From: Dipteris shenzhenensis
Lineage: Eukaryota; Polypodiophyta; Polypodiopsida; Gleicheniales
Length of the DNA: 64,000 nucleotides
Assembly (NCBI GenBank): GCA_047967505.1
Contig: CM106541.1
Direction: 5' to 3' (one strand)
The first letter of the stretch is position 1, and each line of letters begins with the position of its first letter. Under the pieces are notes generated by a model that saw only the letters and a list, made by a program, of their open reading frames with translations, had not been told where the DNA came from and did no database searches. The position numbers were made by a program, and so were the translations under genes. Shown here piece after piece: positions 46,648-56,307 of the stretch.

Positions 46648-48447
46648 TGACAAAACATGTGTGCCTCAGGATCTATGGAGCACTCTAAGGTGGATGGAAC
46701 CTGTGTGGAAACATGATGAAGAGAGTGCTCATGACATGTATCTCAAGTCAATTAGGTTCCAAGATAGATTAGCTTGGACTCATAAAGAGAATCTTGAGAG
46801 AGTGCAAAGTGCTTGATTGATATTACTTCAAATGAACCTCCCTTTTATAGGTGAGGTACTTACATCCATTTGCTTGCTCACATGTGGGATATCTCCTCTA
46901 TGCCATGTGGCAGCTTACCCTTTGCTCATACCTTTGCTCTACAAGTGCTCATGGCACCATATCTCTCAACACCTCCCCTTGGTGCCATAATCCTTTGGCT
47001 ACTGCAAGGTGGTCAGATGTGAGTTACAAATCCATCACCTCCCCTTAGTGCATGCATGCTACTTAAGGTGGTCAAGTGTGGCTTCTACATGTCAATACCT
47101 CCCCTGGGTGCTTTCATAGCTACTCTCAGGTGGTCAGGCTTGATTACAAAAACATAGGCAAGGTTGGCAAGGTTTTTTGTTTTTCAATGCTTCATGTCGA
47201 TGGCGTTTGCATCTTTACTCGATGTAGCTACATGCATGTTGCTTTGTTCTTCCATGTGCCTTGATGCTTTGTGTGTGGATGCCATGCTTTCTGCTATGGT
47301 CATCTCATGAGTTGTGCTTTGGGCATGCTTTTTACATCGATGTTTGCATTCATGCTTTGCTTTTTCATTTGCTGCAAAGGTCTTACCAATTGATTTCTTT
47401 CAATATTGGCAGTGTCTAATTGCATACAATGATTTTGATCTGACAAGCGCGTAGAGCTCAAAAAGACGATCACTTTTCCTTTTTGGAGCGTGTCCAAATT
47501 CTTCCTGGATTGCAAGTTACACCTTGTTGAAGGTTTTGTGAAGAGGAGGGCCTTTGATGATGTGGCAGAGACTGTTCACATGTAGCTTGCAAGACTGTGC
47601 TTGGCAAGGAGACTGTGCTTGGGTAGCACTGCTGACTGTGCATGCTTAGGTGGCATTTAGCTAACCTTAACCCTGGCTTGGTGGGTGACCTTAACCTTAC
47701 CACAGTCAGGTCTTATCTGCCATGTGTCATTCTACTAACCAACATATCAAGATTTAACTACAGTTAGATAATGACCAACCCGATGCCACGTGGCATTTTC
47801 CAACGTCAGAGACTTTGATGTGGGAAGGTCTGCACAGCAGAATGACGATGGCGCGGTTGTCCTTCTTCGATGATCGTGTCACCGACGGATTGCAATCTGT
47901 ACTGCCGTAGAAGAACTGGCGAGGGGCAACCGTGGAGGCTTAGATTCTATCTACTGCTTGCAGGAGCTTGGGCACAGTCTGTAGATCAATGGAGTGATCT
48001 GGAGCCGCGTCATGTTTGTTTTGTTGTAGGAGCTTGGTCCATCAAGTTGCTAGCGCTTTGTATGGAGAGGCTTTGGTTAGATGTCTTTGGCGAGGCTGCC
48101 GGGGCTATCTTTCTCCTCAGGCGTGGAGGCAAGTCATTGATGGCGGCTGTGTGCAGGGCCCGTCGTCCATGTTGATTTGTCTGTCGTCCACTGTAGATGC
48201 TCGTGGCTAGAGTATGCTTATTGATGGTGCAGTGTTAGTTGAAGTTAGAGTAGATTGGAGGCTCTGGAGGTTAAGCATTTGGATGCGGGAGCTGAGCATT
48301 GCTATGGGCAGGTCTTTCTTTTCTTCTTTTTGCTCGTTGTCATGGTGGTCACCGTCTTCAGCCGCTCTTCTTCTCCTTTGATCAAGCACCGCTTTGATCT
48401 TTCGGGGACTATTGTTGTCTAGGTAGCGGCAACCACACACGTATGCA
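46648..48447 (-). mobile_element. Candidate solo LTR inside element C
   Basis: About 1.8 kb present in C but absent from the same site in D. Shared bases TCTCTG occur on both sides (46644-46649, 48448-48453), compatible with a 4-6-bp target duplication. With a 4-bp duplication the body runs TGACAAAAC...GTATGCA, so it has TG...CA ends. On the minus strand a TATA box CTATAAAAGGG lies at about 46,840-46,851, roughly 200 bp before the end, as in an LTR U3-R-U5. No primer-binding site, polypurine tract or coding region occurs inside, hence solo LTR. An unknown DNA transposon is the alternative. Confidence 0.6.
46970..47152 (+). repeat. Three ~60-bp tandem units upstream of the solo-LTR TATA box
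   Basis: Three imperfect units begin with ACCTCCCCTTGGTGC, ACCTCCCCTTAGTGC and ACCTCCCCTGGGTGC. Each ends near AGGTGGTCA. On the minus strand they lie upstream of the TATA box, the usual place for LTR enhancer repeats. Confidence 0.75.
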
Positions 48448-48938
48448 TCTCTGGGTCCACTCAAGGCTTGAGATTGCTGCTCTGCATTTATTGCAGCATT
48501 CCCATTTCCTGCATCTGCATCTCCTACCATAACAGTTGGTGCATACCAGCTGCTCATTTCATCAAAAACAACATCTCTGCTCACTTGCATTTTGCGGGTG
48601 GAAGGGTTATAACAGCGATACCCTTTCTGGTGCTGAGCATATCCAATAAAGATGCATTTTTCTGCCTTTGGATCCAGCTTTGTTCTCTTCTCATCAGGAA
48701 CATGAACATAAGCTATGCAACCAAATACCTTCAAGTGAGAAATATCTGGTTTTTGGCCTGTATACATTTCTTCAGGCGTCATGCCATGGACAGCTGCAGT
48801 GGGGGTTCTGTTCATAATATAAACAGCAGTTGCTACTGCTTCAGCCCAAAAATAATCAGGCATGTTTTTCTCATTTAGGATCGCCCGTCCTACTTTTGCA
48901 ATATGCCTGTTCTTCCTTTCTGCAACCCCATTCTGCTA
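48448..48938 (-). pseudogene. Element C integrase C-terminal region
   Basis: Minus-strand frame [63 protein letters not shown]: the C-terminal half of copia integrase. It is separated from the upstream gag-integrase frame only by an in-frame TAG at 48936-48938 (Gln in D) and is cut on its other side by the solo LTR. Confidence 0.9.
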
Positions 48939-50837
48939 AGGGGTAGATCTGCATGAGTACTTCCTTTGAATTCCCTGTTCTTTCAGATATTCACAAAATT
49001 CTTCTGAAAAGTACTCTCCCCCTCCATCAGATCTTAGCACTTTAATATGCACACCTTTCTCTTTTTCAACCATGGCCTTAAAAGCCTTGAAATGGCTGAA
49101 CACTTCACTTTTGTGCTTCATAAAATAAATCCACACCTTCCTAGTGTAGTCATCAATAAACGTCACATAATAATGGCATCCACCAATAGAAGCAGCTTTG
49201 GTTGTCCAAACATCTGAATGGATCACTTCCAAAGGTCTTCTGCTCACCTTAGCATTTTTGGGAAATGCATGTCTGGCCTGCTTACCCATTTGGCATGCTT
49301 CACATACCTTTTGCATTCCCTCAACTCTGAATTTAGGCAAACCTGCAACAATGTTTTTCGTTTGCATAGATTTCAGCCTTTGTATATTCACATGCCCAAT
49401 GCGCTTGTGCCATATCTCAATATCTGCAATGACACCTCTCCCATGCGCAAACATAGCAGCTTTTACCTCAGGCATATCAACATCCAAGGTGAACATTCTG
49501 CCATTTTTATTGCCTTTCGCAACCAAGCGGCACTTATTTTTCAAGTCCTCAACAAAACATCCATCAGGATTAAATCTAACCTGCAGACCTTGCTCAACCA
49601 TCTGGCCAACAGAAACCAGGTTCTTAGTGATTTTTGGAACATGAAGTACATCTGCCAAGTACTTCGTTTTGCCATCCTGCATAGCCAATGGCACTTTACC
49701 AACCTGCGTAATTGGGTGCGCAGTATCATCACCTGTTTCAACATAACCTGGCTTATCCAAATTTCTGACATCATGAAACCACTCACCATGACTGGTCATG
49801 TGGTTAGAGGCACCTGAATCAACATACCAAACATCATTGCAAGCTGCAGCATCTCCTGACATGGAGTTAACCATATGCTGCATCACAAAAAGGTGCTCAT
49901 TTCTGTCGTCACCATGCCCACTTGATGATGCATAGTTGCTTTGCTGCAACTTTCCACTTTTGATGTCATTCTGCTTTTTATAGCATGTATTCTCCTTGTG
50001 TCCAGGCTTTCCACAATAATAGCATTCTATGCTGCTATTTACTTGCTGGTTCCTTTGCCATGAACCACGGCCTCTTTGGCTCCCCCTGCCTCTAGAACTA
50101 CCACGTCCTCCTCCATAGGACTGGTTTTCCTGTTGTTGCTGTTGGTTCTGATTTCCTGCACGGCCACCAGAACGGCCTCTTCCTCTACCTCTGCCTCTAC
50201 CTGTATTCGAGTAGAAAGCAGTCTCTTGAGAAGTTGAGGTGGCTGAACCACCATTCCTTTGCTCTTCACTCAGCAAGAGAGCAATAAGTTCCTGAAAATC
50301 AGGAAATGTTTCACGGACTCCAATGGATGTCCGAAATTGTGCATAATCTTTCCCAAGACCATTCAAGGTCACGGACACTAAGTCCTCATCATCAACAGGT
50401 GCTCCAATGGAGGCAAGAGAATCTGCAAGGCCTTTCACCTTCAAGGAATACTCATTTATATTCAGATTTTTCCTTTGCACATTGTGCAACTCCTGCTTTA
50501 GCTGCATCTTTCGTGCTTTGGTATTTGTGCTATATAGCTTCACCAATGTATCCCATGCCTCCTTAGGCGTCTCTACATCCTGTATATGCACAATCATAGA
50601 ATCTGAAATGCTAACAGACAGCCAATACAAGCATTTTCTGGCTTTTTCATGCCATTCTTTAAAGGCCTTCAATTCAGCAGGAGTGGGAGCAGCACCCAAA
50701 ACTGGTTCTGTAGTTTCACCACTGATGTAATCCCAAACTCCCTTTCCCATAAGGAAGTTTGTCATCCTGAACTTCCATGCTTGGAAGTTGTTCTTGTCAA
50801 GCTTCTCACTGACAATGGTAGACAGATTCTCAGACAT
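48939..50837 (-). CDS. Element C gag-protease-integrase frame
   Basis: From the ATG at 50837 (MSENLSTIVSEKLDKNNFQA) the frame is open for about 630 codons. It contains the gag core (LKQELHNVQRKNLNINEYS), Gly/Arg-rich and Gln-rich stretches, and the CCHC knuckle CYYCGKPGHKENTC. It continues with the aspartic protease (WYVDSGASNHMTS), the HHCC zinc-binding part (WHKRIGHVN ... CEACQMGKQ) and the start of the integrase core ([21 protein letters not shown]). It then ends at a TAG at 48936-48938, just before the catalytic Glu region. Gag and protease should be complete; integrase is truncated. A start further upstream would need a non-ATG codon. Confidence 0.9.
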
Positions 50838-51361
50838 TTTACAAATCACGAATTGCAACAGCAACCTGTAAACACAGCAAATGCCTCACAAGGGCAAATA
50901 GCAAAGCTTCTGCGAAAAGCCTCACAGGGGCAGATCTGCAACACTGACGAAAGTGGTATTTCACCACACAGTCACTTCCTCGTGACGATTTTGCATCAAC
51001 AGGCAACAGGCATGAATCTGCAACTCCCAATATCTCTGCACATAGGCATATGATGCAATTTCTGTGGCACCTTTTCCACCGACTAGCCGCGCGGTGGTCG
51101 CACAGCAAAAACAGGGCCTTTTTCTGAGTGCCCGTGAAGAACTTCCGCCTTCAAAACGGGCCCCGAAACGGCCTCAAATCAGAAAAATAAAGTCACTGCA
51201 CCGCGAAGGGCCTCTCAATCTGAAGCAGTGCACTCCTGCACTTCTGGCTGTGCTACCTGCAGAGATTTGCTCCCAAACTCGAAATAGGAAAGCTACACTG
51301 GTCCTCTTACCAGGACACCACAAACTTGGCTAGCTTTCTTGAGCTCCTTACCGCGAACAAG

Positions 51362-51373
51362 GCTCTGATACCA
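51362..51373 (-). promoter_or_regulatory. Primer-binding site of element C
   Basis: Minus-strand TGGTATCAGAGC directly adjoining the 5' LTR. Confidence 0.95.
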
Positions 51374-51673
51374 TGTAAAGAATGAGGGAGAGAGATAGGA
51401 GACTCAAGTTCAGCTTTCTTCACAACACACAAAAGAGAGAGGACACAAGGTTGGAGGGTGAAGCCTTTCTTCACTTTTGCACACAACAACAATACAATAG
51501 AAGTGGGAAATACCCTATATGTCAAACCTAGAATACGTGGTTCATATGTGAACCCAAACCAAAAACATACGTGGTAGTCTAACTACACCACGAGTACAAC
51601 TAACATAGGCGGTGACATAAATGATAGTCATCCACCAGGAGATGTATCGGGGGTAGAGCTTGATATCTCAATA
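51374..51673 (-). repeat. 5' LTR of element C
   Basis: 300 bp. Its outer end is CAATA instead of CAACA in plus-strand view, so the canonical terminal CA is mutated to TA; this is also the terminal TG of the minus-strand LTR. A 3-bp insertion CAC near 51,634 is absent from the other LTR. Confidence 0.95.
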
Positions 51674-51890
51674 GGAGGGACAGTAAAGTCATGTACTCAT
51701 GACACAAAGGATGGGGAACGCATCAAGTAATCCATTGTACTTGTCCCCCCCTCCATGTGCAGAACAACTGAGCCCTTTGGATAATGGCCATCTCTCAAGT
51801 CTATTATATATGATCAAGTCATGTATTGCTCCCATCTCTAGTAAGTGTCACCCTTACCCGAGGGGATCACTAAGCAATATGTAAGATAGC
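51674..51890 (-). pseudogene. LINE ORF2 relic, part 1 (endonuclease)
   Basis: Minus strand. It reads LEMGAIHDLIIYNRLERWPL (endonuclease: hydrophobic strand then N-G/R-L), then, after a frame change, a segment with TSTMDYLM and VHDFTV. This is the x-S-T-x-D-Y-x-x-x-S...F-x-V pattern of LINE endonucleases. The continuation LGTDHSYL lies on the far side of element C at 44,77x. That shows the LINE was one unit before the insertion. No upstream part is recognised beyond about 51,890. Confidence 0.75.
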
Positions 51891-52086
51891 GTGTGCAACA
51901 AACAAAAGGGGTTTTATATTTTTATGGAGTTATAGAAAATATACATAATAAGGGGGGGGGGGTAAATTCAAAAAGTGACAATTTCCATATCTAAGGGGTA
52001 CTTTTATCATCTCAAATTTTATAGAATATGTACATGGTACTCACTTCTAAGTTCAAACTAATCATGAAGCACTTACAAGCTTGATG
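51891..52086. other. AT-rich spacer
   Basis: No coding; includes an (AG)/(G)12 run near 51,950-51,962. Confidence 0.5.
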
Positions 52087-53275
52087 AAGACGAGGTACAC
52101 AAATGGCCAATTAGATCAATGGGCCTTGTATCCAGGAAAGCTAAATGAAATTGCAGATGCCGTCTCAGGTCACAATAGATGGTAGCAAAGGTACATGCAG
52201 AGGGTTTGCCAGTAGCTCACAGAACACCTCTACCAATTCCTCAACAACCTCCTCCTCTCCTAACTCTAGAAGAGATCAAGGCCCTCCAACAAGAAGATGA
52301 CGATATCCAAGGCATTATGAATGTTAAATCTAGATCCCCTTTTCTCAAAATGATCAAGGGACTTCTGTACTTTCACAAACCATTTGAGTCCATCCCCGAT
52401 TGTTTTACCCCAAAAGGTACGACATCAGTACATGCACTCACTTCACGATAGCACTTTCAGAGGAAACATGGGCTACCTCAAGGTTCTCAACAAATTAGAA
52501 GTCAAATTCTACTAGCCGAGAATGCAAAAAAATCTCCACGCTTACCTTCAACCTTGTTCAGTTTGCTAACAATTTAAAAGCCCAACATTGAAGCCAGTAG
52601 GAGATTGCCGATCAATTTCAGTGTGACATCCATCCAAGCTAGTAGCATATGATATCATGGGTCCTTTTCCAACTTCAAGTAATGGAAATAATTATATAAT
52701 TGTCCTGACTGACTACCTCATAAGGTGGAAGATAGCTCTACCCTTGAAATCTATCACAGCTTCAAATGTAGCTGAATTCTAATTCACAATCTAATTTTAC
52801 CTCATGGATGTCCCGAACACCTTCTCTCCGGCCAAGGCAACAAATTTAAAATAAAAAGTAATGAAGATTGTCACAAATAGATTAAACATTAAGTAGCAAT
52901 TCATCGGTCCTCTTCATCCTGATTGCAACGGGTTAACTAAAAGATTGAATAGAGCTATAAAACTCATGTTAGCAATGTATGTAGAACCCACACACACAAA
53001 TTGGAATATCTCTTTACCTTTCGTAGTAGCATCTTACAATATAGCTCTCCAGGAGTCAACAAGACTTAGCCCCTTCAAAGCTGTGTTCGGAATACCACCT
53101 AGATTCCCAGCAAAAATTGGCATGATCAATACAGATAAAATCAAACACAAGGAAGCTCATCAGTGGGCCTCCTACTTGCATGATGCTCTATCTTTCTTGC
53201 AAAACACCTATTTCATTAATTTTAGACTGGTGCATTGTCCAAATTCATTTGATGAGATAATTTTGGATAAAAAAC
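52087..53275 (+). pseudogene. Ty3/gypsy RNase H end and integrase relic
   Basis: Plus strand. It starts with the end of RNase H (LDQWALYPGKLNEIADAVS), then a linker (PPPLLTLEEIKALQQEDDDIQ). The integrase zinc-binding part follows (HLGYLKVLNKL, KFYWPRMQKNLHAYLQPCSVC), then the core (YDIMGPFPTSSNGNNYIIVLTDYL; GPLHPDCNGLTKRLNRAIKLML) and the C-terminal part (ESTRLSPFKAVFGIPPRFP). Multiple frame changes and stops. It belongs to a different gypsy family from the relic at 30-32 kb. No LTRs recognised; the neighbouring LINE with nested element C lies just left. Confidence 0.75.
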
Positions 53276-53280
53276 ATTAA

Positions 53281-53680
53281 AAAAAAGAGGCTCTTATAAA
53301 ACAAAACTTTGAGTCAAAAAAGAAGATTTTAAAAAATCAAACTAGAAAAAATGACGTAACATGTTATTAAAACTAGAGTACATTAAAAAAAGAGGACATC
53401 ACATTGTTGAAAGAGACAAAAAGTAAGATTTTAAAAGAGACAAAAAGTAAGATTTAGAAAAAATGGCGTGACATGTTATTAAAACTAAAGTACATTTAAA
53501 AAAAAGCATGACACATTTGTACAAGAAGTAGATCATATAACTCAAAGCCATATGGTGTCAAAAAACACCTTACATTAGCTCAGCCTAGAAGATCTCATCT
53601 TGGTCTCTCTTATCTTCTCAATAACCCAAACTCTAGAAGATCTCATCACTAGTCTCTCTTATCTTCTCAATAACCCAATC
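53281..53680 (+). repeat. A-rich block with two duplicated segments
   Basis: A ~48-bp segment (AAAAAATGRCGTRACATGTTATTAAAACTA) occurs at about 53,347 and 53,458. A ~46-bp segment (AGAAGATCTCATC...TCTCTCTTATCTTCTCAATAACCCAA) occurs at about 53,587 and 53,633. No gene. Confidence 0.7.
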
Positions 53681-54002
53681 TTCTCTGTGAGGCTCTTATT
53701 GTTCTCTTAGCATCCGCATCAAATCGCCCATGACGAGAGCTACGATAACAAAGGTTACTTAATAAGTCTAATAGATCTTGTCGTGCTTTTATGATATGTC
53801 TTAAAAGTCTTTCACTCTCTACTATCTTGAGAGTCCCCTTCCTCTCTGCGTGCCTCTGTGCATCAAATTCCTCTCTCTCCATCTGTGTCAATGGAGAGCC
53901 TTCTCGAATTCTGACCTCTCTTTGTGCTCCTTGGTCAGCAATCCATTCTTTGAGACTCCTAATTCTGGACTCCACATCTTCGATGATGCTAAGGACATCC
54001 AT
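53667..54002 (-). CDS. Hypothetical 111-residue charged protein
   Basis: ATG at 54002 in a good context (CACCCATGG), open to a stop at 53667. The sequence is strongly charged and helical in appearance (VESRIRSLKEWIADQG, LTQMEREEFDAQRHAERK, LLRHIIKARQDLLDLLSNL) and ends with a basic segment (ADAKRTIRASQRRLGY). No known domain is recognised; a coiled coil is plausible. It lies on the same strand as, and downstream of, the split gene at 54.4 kb, so it could be a further exon or a separate small gene. The upstream 350 bp is a tandem repeat. Confidence 0.35.
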   Translation of the reverse strand: MDVLSIIEDVESRIRSLKEWIADQGAQREVRIREGSPLTQMEREEFDAQRHAERKGTLKIVESERLLRHIIKARQDLLDLLSNLCYRSSRHGRFDADAKRTIRASQRRLGY

Positions 54003-54087
54003 GGGTGGGGAGATGATAAAGAAAGAGATATGGACTAGGATGGAAGAAAGAAAAGAGTGTATGTGGAAGGATTAGGATGGAAGAATA

Positions 54088-54348
54088 TTTTGACCCCTTC
54101 TCTAAAAGTCTTTGTGGAACTTTGACCCCTTCTCTAAAAGTCTTTGTGGAATGGTAGTTCCATTTCTTGTCTATTACAACTTTACATTAGAGAACTAAAA
54201 AGTCTTTGTGGAACATTGATCCCTTCTCTAAAAGTCTTTGTGGAACTGTAGTTCCATTTCTTCTCTATTACAACTTTACATTACTTTACATTAGAGAACT
54301 AAAAAGTCTTTATGGAACTGTAGTTTTATTTCTTGTCTATTACAACTT
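54088..54348 (+). repeat. Tandem repeat around TCTAAAAGTCTTTGTGGAA
   Basis: The phrase CCCTTCTCTAAAAGTCTTTGTGGAA occurs three times (54,096; 54,127; 54,211). The longer block TAGTTCCATTTCTT-TCTATTACAACTTTACATT is interleaved with it. Units vary in length, suggesting repeated duplication. Confidence 0.8.
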
Positions 54349-54404
54349 TAGAAAACACATAAGTCTCTATGGAATTAAATTTCCATCACTGGACTATTAC
54401 GTCA

Positions 54405-54647
54405 TTAGAGAGAGCATATGTCCTCAAAAGTGCCTACTATGGCATTGGCTTCATGAAAACAAGCAGACTTTAAACCTGTAGGCCATGCATAACTAGGGCT
54501 TGCATTGAAAATCTCCTCACAGACTCTCCTCACAACCTGTTTCGAGTCTTCCACCGACTTGTAAGCATTCAACAACTCCTCTTTTCTCTCTTGGCTTTCC
54601 TCATCTTCACCATTTTTTTCAATACAGCTTCTAGCCACCGCCATATC
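54405..54647 (-). CDS. Exon 2 of the gene split by element D
   Basis: Follows a splice acceptor TTTTGTACAG on the minus strand. Exon 1 ends in phase 0 and this exon is open for 80 codons to a TAA at 54405-54407. It reads ARSCIEKNGEDEESQERKEE, AYKSVEDSKQVVRRVCEEIF and ASPSYAWPTGLKSACFHEAN. The acidic first half and Cys/Trp-bearing second half look like a real protein. No family is recognised. The 76-bp intron (54,648-54,723) has GT...AG ends. Whole protein would be about 126 residues if uninterrupted. Confidence 0.45.
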   Translation of the reverse strand, partial: DMAVARSCIEKNGEDEESQERKEELLNAYKSVEDSKQVVRRVCEEIFNASPSYAWPTGLKSACFHEANAIVGTFEDICSL

Positions 54648-54723
54648 CTGTACAAAACTTTAACTCGTTAGCATAAGAAGTACGTGATTAAAAGAAGCAA
54701 AAAAGAAAGCTAGGGATATTCAC

Positions 54724-54849
54724 CTCTTCTGCTGAGTTCAAATCAAGCAGCCATGTGCGTAACATATCCTCCTCGAATGATTTTCCCTTCATTGGTCCAT
54801 ACAAAAGGGATCTAAGACAGAATTTGAGTTTAGTAAATGAAGTCGCGTA
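54724..54849 (-). CDS. Exon 1 (main part) of the gene split by element D
   Basis: Open minus-strand segment including TSFTKLKFCLRSLLYG and FEEDMLRTWLLDLNSAEE. It ends at a donor GAG|GTGAAT (54,724/54,723). Its 5' end is the target duplication of element D. The apparent ATG and first codons lie on the other side of the element at 60,361-60,350, and the frame matches across the 5-bp duplication. No domain recognised. Confidence 0.45.
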
Positions 54850-54854
54850 GTAAC
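54850..54854 (+). repeat. Target-site duplication of element D (left)
   Basis: GTAAC, repeated at 60350-60354. Confidence 0.96.
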
Positions 54855-55152
54855 TGTAAAGAATAAGGGAGAGAGATAGGAGACTCAAGTTCAGCTTTCT
54901 TCACAACACACAAAAGAGAGAGGACACAAGGTTGGAGGGTGAAGCCTTTCTTCACTTTTGCACACAACAACCATACAATAGAAGAGGGAAATACCCTATA
55001 TGTCAAACCCTAGAATACGTGGTTCATATGTGAACCCAAACCAAAAACATACGTGGTAGTCTAACTACACCACGAGTACAACTAACATAGGCGGTGACAT
55101 AAATGATAGTCATCCAGGAGATATATCGGGGGTAGAGCTTGATATCTCAACA
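54855..55152 (-). repeat. 3' LTR of element D
   Basis: 298 bp, TGTAAAGAATAAGG...ATATCTCAACA in plus-strand view. Confidence 0.97.
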
Positions 55153-56306
55153 CTCCCCCTCAAGCTCAAATCCATCTCACGTACACCAAGCAGGCTCCTA
55201 AATCTGCGAAGCTTCTCGGTACCCAATGCCTTCGTAAAAATATCAGCCACCTGCTCCTCAGTGCTGACATAGACAAGATCAATCTCACCAGCTAGAACCT
55301 TCTCTCTCACAAAGTGATAATGCACCTCAATGTGCTTCGTTCTAGCATGATAAACTGGGTTATTAGCAAGCATGATGCTGCTAATGTTGTCACAATGAAT
55401 GACAACTGCTGCATGAATTGACTGTCCCATATCTGCACGTAGCTTCCGTAACCAAGCTACTTCACATGCAGCCATTGCTGCACCCCTGTACTCAGCCTCT
55501 GTGCTCGACAAGGCAACTGTTGGCTGCTTCTTGCTGCTCCAACTGATGGCACCACTCCCAAGAGAAAACATAAAACCACTAGTAGATCTCCTGTATGAGA
55601 CACTACCAGCCCAGTCAGCATCTGTGTATCCATGTACCTGTAATGCACACCCAGCTTCATAAAACAGTCCATAATGCAATGTGGACTTCACATACCGCAG
55701 TATGCGCCTAGCCGCATCCAAATGTGGCTTCCTCGGTGCCTGCATAAACTGACTCACCAGCCCCACAGCATAGCTCAAATCTGGTTTGGTTATAGTCATG
55801 TAAATCAAGCTACCTACTATGCGTCTGTACATAGTAATATCTTCAAGAAGCTCACCTGTCTCTGCATTGAGCTTCACATTCTGCTCCAATGGAACAGAGA
55901 TAGGCTTACAGCCTGTCATCCCATATTTGGACAGCATGTCCAAACCGTATTGCCTTTGCAACAGCCATATCCCACTCGGGGATCTAATAACCTCAATGCC
56001 CAAGAAGTAACGCAGCTCTCCCAAATCCTTCATCTCAAATTTCTGCTTCAACAGCAGCTTCACTTCATTAATGTCTGCATCACTATCACCTGTAATAATC
56101 AAGTCATCAACATAGATGACTACAAGCACAATCCCTCTGTTTGTCCTTTTCACATAAAGTGAAAAATCTGAATTGGAAATCTGAAATCCAATAGTGACAA
56201 GATATTGCCCTATCTTGTCTGACCATGCCCTCGGCACCTGTTTTAAGCCATACAAGGCTTTGCGCAACCTGCATACAAAATTGGGGTGTGAATTATCCTC
56301 ATAACC
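55110..56306 (-). CDS. Element D reverse transcriptase (C-terminal part) and RNase H
   Basis: After the frameshift the minus-strand frame is open to 55110. It has [19 protein letters not shown], the catalytic [16 protein letters not shown] (YVDD 56,104-56,115), [13 protein letters not shown] and the thumb ([14 protein letters not shown]). RNase H follows ([76 protein letters not shown]). All acidic ligands of RNase H and the RT Asp pair are present. The frame overlaps the 3' LTR by about 43 bases, which is common in copia. Confidence 0.95.
   Translation of the reverse strand, partial: GYEDNSHPNFVCRLRKALYGLKQVPRAWSDKIGQYLVTIGFQISNSDFSLYVKRTNRGIVLVVIYVDDLIITGDSDADINEVKLLLKQKFEMKDLGELRYFLGIEVIRSPSGIWLLQRQYGLDMLSKYGMTGCKPISVPLEQNVKLNAETGELLEDITMYRRIVGSLIYMTITKPDLSYAVGLVSQFMQAPRKPHLDAARRILRYVKSTLHYGLFYEAGCALQVHGYTDADWAGSVSYRRSTSGFMFSLGSGAISWSSKKQPTVALSSTEAEYRGAAMAACEVAWLRKLRADMGQSIHAAVVIHCDNISSIMLANNPVYHARTKHIEVHYHFVREKVLAGEIDLVYVSTEEQVADIFTKALGTEKLRRFRSLLGVREMDLSLRGSVEISSSTPDISPG
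55153..55163 (-). promoter_or_regulatory. Polypurine tract of element D
   Basis: Minus-strand TTGAGGGGGAG directly before the 3' LTR; same sequence in element C at 45,076-45,086. Confidence 0.9.
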
Positions 56307-56307
56307 T

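Larger units (their letters stand above)
44779..51673 (-). mobile_element. Ty1/copia retrotransposon (element C)
   Basis: 6,895 bp flanked by GGAGG, inserted in the endonuclease region of a LINE. LTRs at 44779-45075 and 51374-51673 differ by about two substitutions and one 3-bp indel. The primer-binding site is at 51362-51373. The interior is collinear with element D apart from a ~1.8-kb insertion (46,648-48,447), a 357-bp in-frame deletion relative to D 55,558-55,914 that removes the RT end and RNase H start, and about 42 bp that only D has in the leader. These differences account for the size difference of the two elements. Not autonomous. Confidence 0.96.

Noticed and set aside
49198-49817. 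Long plus-strand open frames opposite element C (also 57,834-58,280 and 50,407-51,053)
   Set aside because: Antisense shadows of gag, protease and integrase; the minus-strand translation carries the domains.
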